Source: Hymenobacter fodinae
GTDB lineage: Bacteria; Bacteroidota; Bacteroidia; Cytophagales; Hymenobacteraceae
DNA length: 64,000 nt
Reading direction: 5' to 3'
Assembly (NCBI RefSeq): GCF_004745825.1
Contig: NZ_SRLA01000001.1
Span: 1,488,001-1,552,000, forward strand
The notes under the pieces: generated by a model
What the model saw: only the letters and a program-made list of their open reading frames with translations
What the model was told of the DNA's origin: nothing
Database searches by the model: none
Made by a program: the position numbers and the translations under genes
Shown: positions 1 through 8,116 of the stretch, piece after piece
Position numbering within the stretch: the stretch's first letter is position 1
Layout of the letters: each line of letters opens with the position of its first letter

Positions 1-183
1 CTTGCTGGCCAGCCCATTGAGGTAAACGGTGGTCGTCGAGTTCGGATAGAAAGTTCGGGCGTACGACAGGTCGTCGGTCAGCTCAATGAACCGCTGGGCT
101 AGTTCATCGGGTCCGGTAGGCGGCTGCGTTTCGTACTGATGCCAACGCTCCTGATTCTGGCGTAAGAATACGGCTTCGCGCAT
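1..183 (-). CDS. SpoIIM-like (DUF95) membrane protein, N-terminal part only
   Basis: The reverse strand reads from an ATG at 183 through the window edge without a stop, giving 61 residues that begin MREAVFLRQNQERW. This matches the N-terminus of the stage II sporulation protein M (DUF95) membrane family that non-sporulating Bacteroidota carry next to RDD-family genes. The divergent RDD gene at 293 supports the call. The membrane segments would lie in the missing part, so the assignment rests on the N-terminal pattern and the neighbour. The role in Bacteroidota is unknown. Confidence 0.72.
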   Translation of the reverse strand, partial: MREAVFLRQNQERWHQYETQPPTGPDELAQRFIELTDDLSYARTFYPNSTTTVYLNGLASK

Positions 184-238
184 AAGGTGTGCCGCCGGTA
201 AAACAGCTAATATTACGGGCGCCGATAATGGCGCTGGT

Positions 239-246
239 CAAATATA
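239..246 (-). promoter_or_regulatory. TATATTTG -7 box for the SpoIIM-like gene
   Basis: The reverse strand reads TATATTTG, an exact match to the Bacteroidota -7 consensus TAnnTTTG, 55 bp upstream of the ATG at 183. I see no clear -33 TTG at the usual spacing, so this is a probable promoter based on one element. Confidence 0.5.
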
Positions 247-292
247 CAGGTTTCGGACTGGCACCCATCGGGCTGGTTTTTTTTCTTTTTAC

Positions 293-1021
293 ATGAGTAC
301 CATTCGCATCCAAACCGCCCAAAATGTAGTGGTGGAGTACGACACGGCCAGCGTGGGCGACCGAATTGTGGCCCAACTGCTCGACTGGCTAGTGATGGGA
401 CTCTGGGCCCTCGGGGTAGGGTTCCTGCTGGATAAGGCGCTGGATTCGGGCACGCTCAAAAACACGTTTTTCTACGTGCTGGTGGCGGCACCACTGCTGG
501 TGTATCATCCCGTGTGCGAAATTTTCTTCAACGGCCAGAGCCTGGGTAAGCAGGTGCGCCGCATCAAAGTCACGCGCCTCGACGGAACTCGCCCAGGCCT
601 CGGCGACTATCTGCTGCGCTGGCTCATTGGGCTGTTTGAAATTCAGATGACCGGCGGTACAGTGGCCTTGCTGGCGGCTCTAATCAACGGGCGCGGGCAG
701 CGCCTCGGCGACCTGGCCGCCGGCACCACTGTGGTCAGTATGCGCAGCCCCCAAAATAGCCCCGATTTCGAGCTGACCCTGGTGCCACCTGGTTATCAAG
801 TAGTTTTCTCCCAGGTTGCAGCCTTATCTGACCACGATATGGCCCTAATTAGGCGCCTGTATCAGCAAGCCGTTGCTCGAAACAACTATGTGCTGCTCAA
901 CGACGTGGCCAACAAAGTCAAGACACTCACCAATATTCAAACCACCCTGCACGACGAGCCCTTTCTGCGCACCATCTTGCGCGACCATGCCGCTCTGTTG
1001 CAGGAAGAAAACGCCCGCTAG
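293..1021 (+). CDS. RDD family membrane protein
   Basis: This 242-residue protein has the RDD pattern: R24 in the GDRIVAQLLDW segment, D31, and D140 in RLGDLAAGT. Hydrophobic segments lie near 30-48, 58-75 and 105-132, and the conserved GQSLGKQVRRIKV block is at about 81-93. The soluble tail after residue 150 is unusually long for the family. RDD proteins are small membrane proteins of poorly known function, proposed in some bacteria to be ion transporters. The TAG stop is part of a CTAGGCCA octamer at 1018. Confidence 0.88.
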   Translation: MSTIRIQTAQNVVVEYDTASVGDRIVAQLLDWLVMGLWALGVGFLLDKALDSGTLKNTFFYVLVAAPLLVYHPVCEIFFNGQSLGKQVRRIKVTRLDGTRPGLGDYLLRWLIGLFEIQMTGGTVALLAALINGRGQRLGDLAAGTTVVSMRSPQNSPDFELTLVPPGYQVVFSQVAALSDHDMALIRRLYQQAVARNNYVLLNDVANKVKTLTNIQTTLHDEPFLRTILRDHAALLQEENAR

Positions 1022-1037
1022 GCCACCTCGCCGCACC

Positions 1038-1076
1038 AAAAGACCGACCTGCACTTAGGGGCAGGTCGGTCTTTTT
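1038..1076 (+). terminator. Rho-independent terminator after the RDD gene
   Basis: AAAAGACCGACCTGC at 1038-1052 pairs with 1061-1074 around an 8-nt loop and runs into a T tract. It follows the RDD stop by 17 bp. Confidence 0.85.
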
Positions 1077-1132
1077 CCTTAGTAAGTTATTCCCTAACGG
1101 CTGCAGCCGCGCCGTTAGGTCTTGATGCAGAA

Positions 1133-1162
1133 GGGGGCAGCACTCCGAAGAATGCTGCCCCC
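1133..1162 (-). terminator. Terminator hairpin for the SDR gene
   Basis: GGGGGCAGCA (1133-1142) and TGCTGCCCCC (1153-1162) form a 10-bp stem about 30 bp beyond the leftward SDR stop. The T tract on that strand is short. Confidence 0.6.
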
Positions 1163-1190
1163 TATACCTGAATGGGTGATTATACCTGGC

Positions 1191-1901
1191 CTACCATGGT
1201 ACCGGCTGCCCTTGCCAGGTTACGAAGCTGCCGTTTTCTTCGGCGTGCAATTGGTCGGTGAGGCGGATGATGCCTTTAGCCGAATCGGCAGGCGGAATGG
1301 CCGCGTTAGAGCCTCCCATACCCGTCCGCATCCAACCCGGATCTACCAGCACCGAAATCAAACCATAGGTGCCTACTTCGGCGGCTAGTGCCCGCATATA
1401 CATATTTAGGGCGGCTTTGCTGGCCGAGTAATGGTACGGCTCACCAGAAGCTTTCCAGGTAAGGGAGCCCAGGCCCGAAGAAAGGCTGATGATGCGCGGC
1501 TTGTTTCCGGCTTTCAACAGCTCCAGAAAGGTCTGTGCTACTAGCACAGGACCAATGGCATTTACCTTAAATACCGTGAGGGCATTATCGGAGGTGAGGG
1601 CGCCTAGGTTCTGTTTGGCGGGGTCCTCGGGACCAGCCCCCGGGAAAATACCGGCATTGTTAATGAGGATGTCGAGAGCTGCGGTGTGGCGACGCACTGC
1701 TTTCTGCGCCTGCGCAATAGAGTCTTCGCTCGTTAAATCAAGCTGAATAAGGTGCAGGCGAGTAGTGCCTAACGCCTTCAATTCAGCAGCTGCATCAGGG
1801 TTGCGGCAAGCGGCATACACCGTGTCGCCCCGCTCCAGATATTGGCGAGTGAGTTCGAGGCCCAGGCCCCGGTTGGCCCCGGTAATTAGTACGCGTTTCA
1901 T
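1191..1901 (-). CDS. SDR family NAD(P)-dependent oxidoreductase
   Basis: This is a classical short-chain dehydrogenase/reductase of 236 residues. It has the dinucleotide-binding TGANRGLG at 7-14, NNAG at 81-84, catalytic serine around S141/S142, and YSASK at 158-162 (Y158, K162). The start was set at ATG 1901 because MKRVLITGA is the normal SDR beginning. A longer frame runs upstream to 2117, but that extension is non-homologous in character and would overlap the next gene. The substrate cannot be told from the sequence. Confidence 0.88.
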   Translation of the reverse strand: MKRVLITGANRGLGLELTRQYLERGDTVYAACRNPDAAAELKALGTTRLHLIQLDLTSEDSIAQAQKAVRRHTAALDILINNAGIFPGAGPEDPAKQNLGALTSDNALTVFKVNAIGPVLVAQTFLELLKAGNKPRIISLSSGLGSLTWKASGEPYHYSASKAALNMYMRALAAEVGTYGLISVLVDPGWMRTGMGGSNAAIPPADSAKGIIRLTDQLHAEENGSFVTWQGQPVPW

Positions 1902-1992
1902 AAAGGGAGGTGAAAGAATGAAAGATGGCGTTAGGGGGCCGCAGTTTACATCAAAAACTAGTAAGCTGCTGCCTAGGCCACTCGTTCTTGTT

Positions 1993-2027
1993 AAAACAAA
2001 GCCGGCCCACCAATGTCGGCGGGCCGG
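1993..2027 (-). terminator. Terminator for the TonB-C protein gene
   Basis: CCGGCCCACC (2002-2011) and GGCGGGCCGG (2018-2027) form a stem with one mismatch. On the reverse strand it is followed by the T-rich TTTGTTTT at 1993-2000. It lies 40 bp beyond the leftward stop at 2068. Confidence 0.65.
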
Positions 2028-2067
2028 GAGCATTCTCATTGCAGCTAATGGCCTAGGGTGGCGCAGG

Positions 2068-2772
2068 CTAACGAATTTGAGTGACGACACCAATTCGGCC
2101 CGTAACCACAACTTCATTTACGTAATGATTGCCTTGGGGAGCTATTAGGGGCAATGAGGCAGGTTGGAGCCCTTTGCTTGAGGCATCTGCCGCCGTTGCC
2201 ATTTTGAAATGCACAACTATATAAAATTTGGCAGGCGTTAGCTGACCCTGGTAAACAGCAGGAACCCAACTATCGGGCAAGTCTTTCACTACCCGCCATA
2301 CTTCCTGATCGAATAAGGTCCCAGCACTTTTTTCAAACAAGAAATCCTTGGTATGGCCATCTGTGCCAACGGTGTAGGCCAGCACCACACTTCCTTGCTG
2401 TCCTTGGCGTAAGGCATTTGCCGGATAACGCAGCTTAGTAGCTAAGTCTACAGTTCTCTGCTTGTTGCTGCCCAGAAATCTGGGGGCGCGGGTAATAGGT
2501 TTCAATTCCCATTGTTCACCCACGCGAATCAAGTAGCGGCTGGTATCGGGCTGCACAAAGGTTATTCTACTAGAGTCATAATCAAATGTCATTTCTAGCT
2601 CGTCGTTATGACCGTAGAAATTCCATTTGCCTATTCGGCGGCCATCCTTCGACATGAGCCCCTGTTCCGCTTGGCCTTTCTTGAATTTAACTTGTTTTGA
2701 AGAATTCTTCTGCGCTTGAGTGCTAATTGAAAAACAAAGTAGTGTTACTAAGAGAAGGTAAAGTGACTTCAT
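2068..2772 (-). CDS. Secreted TonB C-terminal domain protein
   Basis: The 234-residue protein starts with a signal peptide (MKSLYLLLVTLLCFSISTQAQ). Residues from about 115 to 195 resemble a TonB C-terminal domain, including a VVLAYTVGTDGH beta strand and a YPANALRQGQQG lead-in. Full TonB proteins have an N-terminal membrane anchor and a proline-rich linker. Neither is seen here, so this is probably a periplasmic stand-alone domain rather than an energy transducer. About 40 C-terminal residues fall outside the domain. Confidence 0.72.
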   Translation of the reverse strand: MKSLYLLLVTLLCFSISTQAQKNSSKQVKFKKGQAEQGLMSKDGRRIGKWNFYGHNDELEMTFDYDSSRITFVQPDTSRYLIRVGEQWELKPITRAPRFLGSNKQRTVDLATKLRYPANALRQGQQGSVVLAYTVGTDGHTKDFLFEKSAGTLFDQEVWRVVKDLPDSWVPAVYQGQLTPAKFYIVVHFKMATAADASSKGLQPASLPLIAPQGNHYVNEVVVTGRIGVVTQIR

Positions 2773-2862
2773 GAAAACAAGTAACGAAATCTAGTGAGTT
2801 AGTATAAATGGTGGTTGAAGCAGGAAATGCCCTTTTGAGCTTCAGCAATTGTAGTAGATAAA

Positions 2863-2903
2863 AAGAAAGTGCCCTTCATACCAGGTATGAAGGGCACTTT
2901 CTT
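2863..2903. terminator. Long hairpin terminator
   Basis: AAGAAAGTGCCCTTCATA (2863-2880) and its exact complement at 2886-2903 form an 18-bp stem with a 5-nt loop. The A- and T-rich ends let it work in both directions. It sits just past the leftward stop of the GNAT-nitrilase gene at 2927. Confidence 0.82.
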
Positions 2904-2926
2904 ATAGGCTAATTAGCCTTGGAAAT

Positions 2927-4636
2927 TTACCCCTGAGCAACTGCCTTCCGGCGAGCAGGCGCTTTGATAGCGCGCTCCTCACCTTGGCTGAGCAGTTCCT
3001 CGTCGCGCTGTTCCGATTTCTTGGTCCAGCTTACCGAGTACAGATCCTTGCGCCGGTCGCGCAGGTTCCGCACGGCCCCGCTGGTGTTGAGGTCCTTGAG
3101 CAGGTCTAAATCGAGGTCGGCAATCAGCGTCATCTCGGTATTAGGAGTTGCTTCGGCTACAATGGCGTCGTGGGGGAAGGCGAAGTCAGAAGGGCTGAAC
3201 ACCGCCGACTGCGAGTACTGAATGTCCATGTTCTCAACGCGGGGCAGGTTACCCACCGAGCCGGTAATGGCCACGTAGCATTCATTCTCAATGGCCCGGG
3301 CCTGGGCGCAGAGACGTACGCGCTGGTAAGCATTCTTGGTGTCGGTCCAGAAGGGCACAAACAAAATCTTCATGCCTTCATCTGATAGCATCCGGGAGAG
3401 TTCGGGGAACTCCACGTCGTAGCAAATCAGAATACCAATTTTACCGAAGTCGGTATCAAAGCACCGCAGCTTGTCGCCGCCGCGCATGCCCCAGTAGCTG
3501 GCCTCATCAGGCGTCACGTGCAGCTTATACTGCTCGTCCACGGTACCATCGCGCCGGCAGAGGTAGCTTACATTATAGAGCTTGCCATCATCGTAGAGCG
3601 GCATAGAGCCCGCAATAACGTTGATGTTGTAGCTCACGGCCAGCTCCATCATTTTGGTTTTGATGGGCTCGGTGAAGGCCGACATCGAGCGGATAGCCAC
3701 CGAGGGCGACTCCTCGTTGGTGAGGGCCATCATGGGGGCGTTGAAGAACTCCGGGAACAGCACGCAGTCGGCCTTATAGCCCGATACGGTATCCACGAAG
3801 AACTCCATCTGCTGGAAGAAGTCGTCGAGGTTCTGGGTGGCGCGCATCTGCCACTGCACGATGCCAATGCGCACGTTCGACTTCTGGTTACCAATCAGCT
3901 TGTCGGTTTCCTCGTCGTAGTACACATTGATCCACTCCAGCAGCGTGGCGTAGGCCTTCGACTCAGAGTCGTAGGGTAGGTAGCCGCGGATGATTTTGCG
4001 CACGTAGAAATCGTTGGCCAGCTGGAAGGTAAGGATGGGGTCGGTGAGTTCTTTGGCCCGTACCATCTCCACGTATTTAGCTGGCGTCATCTCGTTGGCG
4101 TAGGCCGCGTAGCCCGGAATGCGGCCTCCGGCCACCATAGCGCGCAGGTTCAGGTTTTCGCAGAGCTCCTTACGTGCGTCGTATAAACGACGGCCTAGGC
4201 GCAGGCTCCGGTACTCGGGGTCCACAAATACGTCCACTCCGTAGAGGGTGTCGCCGTTGGGGTCGTGGGTGTCGAATTTGCCATTGCCAGTAATCTTGGC
4301 GTAGGTGTGTTTGTCACCAAACTTGCTGTATTCGACGATGATAGCCAGGGCGGCGGCTACAATCTGACCGTTGTCCTCAATGCAGATTTGGCCTTCGGGA
4401 AATTTTTTGAGAAGGGCGTTATACTCATCTTGGGCCCAGGCACCCTCCATGTTGGAGTATACCTTGTCCATGATTTGCTTTACGGCCTTAAAGTCAGAAC
4501 GCATCAGAGTACGCAACACCAGCTTGTGGGCTGGTATTGAGGTGGGCGTCATCAGCTCAGGAGCTGCAGGCATGCCCGGAAGAGTTTGTTTTTTGGCGTG
4601 GCTGCCGCCCGCCTTGCCATTTGCAGAAGTGGCCAT
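2927..4636 (-). CDS. GNAT acetyltransferase fused to a nitrilase-family hydrolase
   Basis: This 569-residue protein has two enzyme domains. Residues of about 35-200 look like a GNAT acetyltransferase, with the acetyl-CoA loop near VDPEYRSLRLGRRLY. Residues of about 255-530 are a carbon-nitrogen hydrolase with the full Glu-Lys-Cys set: E296 in FPEFF, K371 in QYKLHVTP and C405 in ICYDVEFPE. Proteins of this layout are widespread in Bacteroidota, but the substrate is unknown. The C-terminal tail is basic. A TATCTTTA box on the reverse strand (4668-4675), one base off consensus, may be the promoter. Confidence 0.9.
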   Translation of the reverse strand: MATSANGKAGGSHAKKQTLPGMPAAPELMTPTSIPAHKLVLRTLMRSDFKAVKQIMDKVYSNMEGAWAQDEYNALLKKFPEGQICIEDNGQIVAAALAIIVEYSKFGDKHTYAKITGNGKFDTHDPNGDTLYGVDVFVDPEYRSLRLGRRLYDARKELCENLNLRAMVAGGRIPGYAAYANEMTPAKYVEMVRAKELTDPILTFQLANDFYVRKIIRGYLPYDSESKAYATLLEWINVYYDEETDKLIGNQKSNVRIGIVQWQMRATQNLDDFFQQMEFFVDTVSGYKADCVLFPEFFNAPMMALTNEESPSVAIRSMSAFTEPIKTKMMELAVSYNINVIAGSMPLYDDGKLYNVSYLCRRDGTVDEQYKLHVTPDEASYWGMRGGDKLRCFDTDFGKIGILICYDVEFPELSRMLSDEGMKILFVPFWTDTKNAYQRVRLCAQARAIENECYVAITGSVGNLPRVENMDIQYSQSAVFSPSDFAFPHDAIVAEATPNTEMTLIADLDLDLLKDLNTSGAVRNLRDRRKDLYSVSWTKKSEQRDEELLSQGEERAIKAPARRKAVAQG

Positions 4637-4834
4637 ATAATCAGAAAGAAGTGTCGTGGAAGCAGTGTAAAGATACCGTTGGGTTTCTCAAACGGCAGTT
4701 GTCTTACGGTGCCACAACATGTTTGGTGGCAAAAAGGGTCATGGATAGCGAATCTAGCCGCTCCCACAGAGCACAAGGTTTAGTTACCAGTTGCCTGCTT
4801 TAGTTGGGCACTGAGTTGTAGGCCACTCCCGCCG

Positions 4835-5950
4835 CTACTGCCGTACTACGCGTCGCACGGCTACCCCATCGGCGGTTTCTACGCGCAACAGTATAACCCC
4901 ACGGGTGCCTTTGAATAACTCTGCGGCCAGTACCAGCGGCTGAGACGAGGCGGTTAAGGTTTGCCGGAAAAGCACCCGGCCCGTAAGATCAGTAGCCGTA
5001 ATAGTGGCTAGGCCAGTACCCAGCAACGTGAGGTGCAGGGGCTCGGTGGTCGCGGCCGGGACGGGGTAAGCGGTAACCGCCGACTCAGGTAGGCGCCTGG
5101 TGGTGGCCAACGTGCCTCCGAGACGACGATATATGTCACGGTACTCGACTAGCACAACAGCTTCCCGATCAATTGCTTCCGTTGTGACAATCCGCAGAAG
5201 CGGGATTCCTTGCTCTTTGCCCAACCACTTGTACTCCCGCGTGATGGGCGCATCCGCCACCGTATCAATTTGGCCCGGTAAAGAGATAGAATAGCGGGTC
5301 TTCAGTGTGCTAACTACACGCAACGTAGCAAACGTACCGAACGGAGTGATGAGCGTACCCCATCCATCGGCTCTGTTGACGCGCTGCTGACGTTGGCGCA
5401 AATAAGCAGTTTGGGGCACACTTACATCAAAATCAGAATAGCTGGAGTCGCGCTGCTCGTAGGCCAGGGGAAAGCGGTACACTACATCCTGCAACTGCTG
5501 ACTTTGATACGTGACTGGGAGGGCCGTACCGGAAAGCACGGCGCCGTAGCCTACCTGCCGGTAATCAGCGGCCGATTCATTGAAAAACGAGTACACATCG
5601 GTGAGAGGCAAACCCGCGCTGGCCAACGTGCCCAATGGCTGCTGAGTAGCAATAGTAGCCCGATTGACACCCCCGAGTGAGCCAAAGGCAATGGGTAACA
5701 AGCCAGGCGTGCTGCCTACCGCCGTGTAGCGCTCCACGCGCTGACTGGTGGGGCGCAGGGCAGAGTAGTTCCAGGTCTGGTTGGGGCCTTTTTGGGTGAG
5801 AGCCGGCCCGGTGAAGGCGGTTGTCTGGCTCAGGCGAAGCGTATCGCCCACGTTGGGCATGTCGTTGCGGGTGATGGTAATGGCCTGTTGGGCCTGCAAG
5901 GAGGCTGCGGGCAGCAGCAGAAAGGGGAGGAACTGGTAGAAGTGAGCCAT
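4835..5950 (-). CDS. T9SS type A sorting domain protein
   Basis: The 371-residue protein starts at ATG 5950 with a clear signal peptide (MAHFYQFLPFLLLPAASLQAQ). A longer frame begins at 5995, but its extra residues precede the signal and are rejected. The last 70 or so residues, after the TAYPVPA segment, have the beta-rich layout of the type A sorting domain, ending in VAVRRVVRQ. Such proteins cross the outer membrane by the type IX system. The central region matches no domain I can name. Confidence 0.8.
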   Translation of the reverse strand: MAHFYQFLPFLLLPAASLQAQQAITITRNDMPNVGDTLRLSQTTAFTGPALTQKGPNQTWNYSALRPTSQRVERYTAVGSTPGLLPIAFGSLGGVNRATIATQQPLGTLASAGLPLTDVYSFFNESAADYRQVGYGAVLSGTALPVTYQSQQLQDVVYRFPLAYEQRDSSYSDFDVSVPQTAYLRQRQQRVNRADGWGTLITPFGTFATLRVVSTLKTRYSISLPGQIDTVADAPITREYKWLGKEQGIPLLRIVTTEAIDREAVVLVEYRDIYRRLGGTLATTRRLPESAVTAYPVPAATTEPLHLTLLGTGLATITATDLTGRVLFRQTLTASSQPLVLAAELFKGTRGVILLRVETADGVAVRRVVRQ

Positions 5951-6123
5951 AGCAGATAGTAGATGTCGGAATATACCTGGGGGAAGATACAGCATTAATT
6001 ACTCGGCTATTGCTACCGGTATGGCTGCTGTGCGGGGCGGCTAGGCTAGGTTCGGGTGGGCTGACTGTCCCCACGCAGGAGGGCACTTCATCATTGGCTA
6101 ACACTAGTCTCGTATCTTGCGGA

Positions 6124-6606
6124 ATGTCCGCACCTATGCCCGAACGTCGTTTGCTCACGTTGGCTGCTATTTTGCAAGCTTCGGAGGCGTATCCGCCTAC
6201 GGCGTGGCTGTGTGCGCCCCGGCCCGTAGCGCACTGGCAGCCCGACAGCCCCGCCGCGGTGCTGCTGGTAGCGCAGCCCGGCCAAACGGTGCCGCCGCCC
6301 CCTGGCCTAGCGCGCACCCTATTCATGGATGAAGTGCAGCTCCTGATGAAGCGGCTGCTAGAGCAAGTGCCCGGTGCGCCCACCTGGCTGCGCATTCAAA
6401 TCCTGAGCCGCTACAAGGAGCACGCTGAGTTTCCGGCCCTCACGGCCTACCCCGATACCCTGGCCGACTACCTGGCTGAGGCCGTGCACGATGGTGGCCT
6501 CAGTGCCATCGAAGCCCTGGAGCACCTGCGCCGCTACTTTGCCCATTTCACCCTAGAAGCGGCCCAGCGCATCATGGCGCAGGCCTACATCCGTACCAGA
6601 AAATAG
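6124..6606 (+). CDS. Hypothetical protein
   Basis: The likely start is ATG 6124 (MSAPMPERRLL), giving 160 residues. The frame stays open back to 6010, but TATCTTGC at 6112-6119 resembles a -7 box and would place transcription at or near 6124. The C-terminal half looks helical (LADYLAEAVHDGGLSAIEAL and after). There is no signal peptide or membrane segment from the chosen start. I do not recognise the family. The stop codon runs straight into an AGGCCTAGGCCA palindrome. Confidence 0.6.
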   Translation: MSAPMPERRLLTLAAILQASEAYPPTAWLCAPRPVAHWQPDSPAAVLLVAQPGQTVPPPPGLARTLFMDEVQLLMKRLLEQVPGAPTWLRIQILSRYKEHAEFPALTAYPDTLADYLAEAVHDGGLSAIEALEHLRRYFAHFTLEAAQRIMAQAYIRTRK

Positions 6607-6623
6607 GCCTAGGCCACTGCGCT

Positions 6624-7313
6624 CTACTCGTGACGCAACGGATAAGTCTCTAGTAAAACAGTATTGGCAGCCCGCTGATACCAGTCGTTGTACACCAGTT
6701 CCACGGTATCAACTGCAAAAGAGCCTATTACTTCCTGCTGAAGCTCCTGCATGGTAGCCAATAGCGCCGCCGGGTTGTGTAGAGGACTTTTAAAGCGCAT
6801 GATGGTGGAGTGAGCCGTTTGAATGCTATAGCGCTGATCAATGGACTGCTGTAGCCCCGAGCTACGGAAAAAGCTTCTGACGCTGTTGCGCAGCTGCTCT
6901 AGGCCAGTACCCTCTAGGAAGCCTTGCACCATGATGCCGCCGGCGGAGGCTGTCAGGCCCGCGAAGGTGATGGTAAAGGGACGCACTTGCACCAGTATAT
7001 GCCGCATGGCCTCTTGGTAAGCAGCAGGCTCAATCAAATCCAGAGTAAAGCCTGGGTAGCAGGAAATAATAGAAAGGATAGTGAGGTGCATATCCAATGG
7101 CGGATAGAAATATTGGTCGGGCTCAATACTTCTGAACTCCGCTAGCAGTTCCTCCAAGCGGTTTCTGATGGAGGCGGGCGGCCTAGCCAACAGCGTAATA
7201 CCTCGGCGCGTATCGTGTTCTGACTCAATTAGCAAGTCTAGTTCGGCTTGCCCCTGGGCCAGTTGGCGAAAGGCCGTGGCCCGCATGGTGTCGTAGTGCT
7301 GCTGTAAATCCAT
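6624..7313 (-). CDS. 2H phosphoesterase-like (2'-5' RNA ligase family) protein
   Basis: The 229-residue protein has two HxT motifs, H76-L-T78 and H168-S-T170, spaced as in the 2H phosphoesterase superfamily, which includes 2'-5' RNA ligases and cyclic phosphodiesterases. The first lies in a PPLDMHLTIL strand and the second in QTAHSTIMRF. Members act on 2',3'-cyclic phosphates or related bonds. The exact substrate of this branch is unknown. Confidence 0.75.
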   Translation of the reverse strand: MDLQQHYDTMRATAFRQLAQGQAELDLLIESEHDTRRGITLLARPPASIRNRLEELLAEFRSIEPDQYFYPPLDMHLTILSIISCYPGFTLDLIEPAAYQEAMRHILVQVRPFTITFAGLTASAGGIMVQGFLEGTGLEQLRNSVRSFFRSSGLQQSIDQRYSIQTAHSTIMRFKSPLHNPAALLATMQELQQEVIGSFAVDTVELVYNDWYQRAANTVLLETYPLRHE

Positions 7314-7362
7314 GCATACGGGGAAAGAAAGTCAGCGCTCAGGGATTCTAACAGAGCAAAGA

Positions 7363-7406
7363 AACCAGTTCCTCTCCACGGTACACGTAGGGGAGAAGAA
7401 CTGGTT
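7363..7406 (-). terminator. Terminator of the CoA-transferase operon
   Basis: AACCAGTT (7363-7370) pairs with AACTGGTT (7399-7406), and the stem extends inward through a CTCTCC/GGGGAG block with small mismatches. It lies 27 bp beyond the leftward scoB stop. Confidence 0.6.
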
Positions 7407-7432
7407 CATACATCAATGGCCGCCGCAGTGGC

Positions 7433-8089
7433 CTACACGCCCTGCATTTCTGGTACCTCGTCGGGGATGACGAGCTTGCCGGCGGTAGCAGCTTTAATCT
7501 GGTCTACGGTTACGCCGGGGGCCCGCTCGCGCAGTACAAATCCATCGGGCGTTACGTCTAGCACGGCCAGCTCGGTCACAATTTTCTTCACGCAGCGCAG
7601 ACCCGTAATGGGCAGGGTGCAGGACGGCAGCAGCTTGCTGGAGCCATCTTTTGCCACGTGCTGCATGGCCACGATGATGTTTTTGGCCGAAGCAACCAGG
7701 TCCATGGCGCCGCCCATGCCTTTCACCATTTTGCCCGGAATTTTCCAGTTGGCAATGTCGCCGGTTTCCGATACCTCCATGGCGCCCAGGATGGTAAGGT
7801 CCACGTGTTCGCCCCGTATCATTGCGAAGGAGTCGGCGGAACTGAAGATGCTGGAGCCGGGCAGAGTAGTAACGGTTTGCTTGCCGGCATTGATGAGGTC
7901 GGGGTCTACTTCGGCCTCGGTGGGGAAGGGGCCCATGCCCAGCAGGCCGTTCTCCGATTGCAGCTCTACGTTGATGCCCTCGGGGATATAGTTGGCCACC
8001 AAGGTCGGGATGCCGATACCCAGGTTGACGTAGGAGTTGTTCTGTACTTCTTGCGCAATGCGCTTGGCAATGCCGTGTTTGTCGAGCAT
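7433..8089 (-). CDS. scoB: 3-oxoacid CoA-transferase subunit B
   Basis: The 218-residue protein is the beta subunit of the class I CoA-transferase that moves CoA from succinyl-CoA to a 3-oxoacid such as acetoacetate. The catalytic glutamate is E46 in the SENG motif (45-48), preceded by the [11 protein letters not shown] strand. Length and ends match the family. Its partner scoA lies upstream on the same strand, but a serine hydrolase gene separates the two. The spacing to that gene is only 27 bp, which suggests one transcript. Confidence 0.93.
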   Translation of the reverse strand: MLDKHGIAKRIAQEVQNNSYVNLGIGIPTLVANYIPEGINVELQSENGLLGMGPFPTEAEVDPDLINAGKQTVTTLPGSSIFSSADSFAMIRGEHVDLTILGAMEVSETGDIANWKIPGKMVKGMGGAMDLVASAKNIIVAMQHVAKDGSSKLLPSCTLPITGLRCVKKIVTELAVLDVTPDGFVLRERAPGVTVDQIKAATAGKLVIPDEVPEMQGV

Positions 8090-8116
8090 GATGGGTGGGG
8101 TGGGAGGAGTGGGAGC

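Noticed and set aside
104-376. 90-codon leftward frame across the window start
   Set aside because: It conflicts with the better-supported SpoIIM-like frame ending at 183 and overlaps the RDD start. The residues look random.
5577-6395. 272-codon leftward frame between 5.6 and 6.4 kb
   Set aside because: It overlaps the T9SS protein and the hypothetical gene at 6124 in other frames and has no domain.
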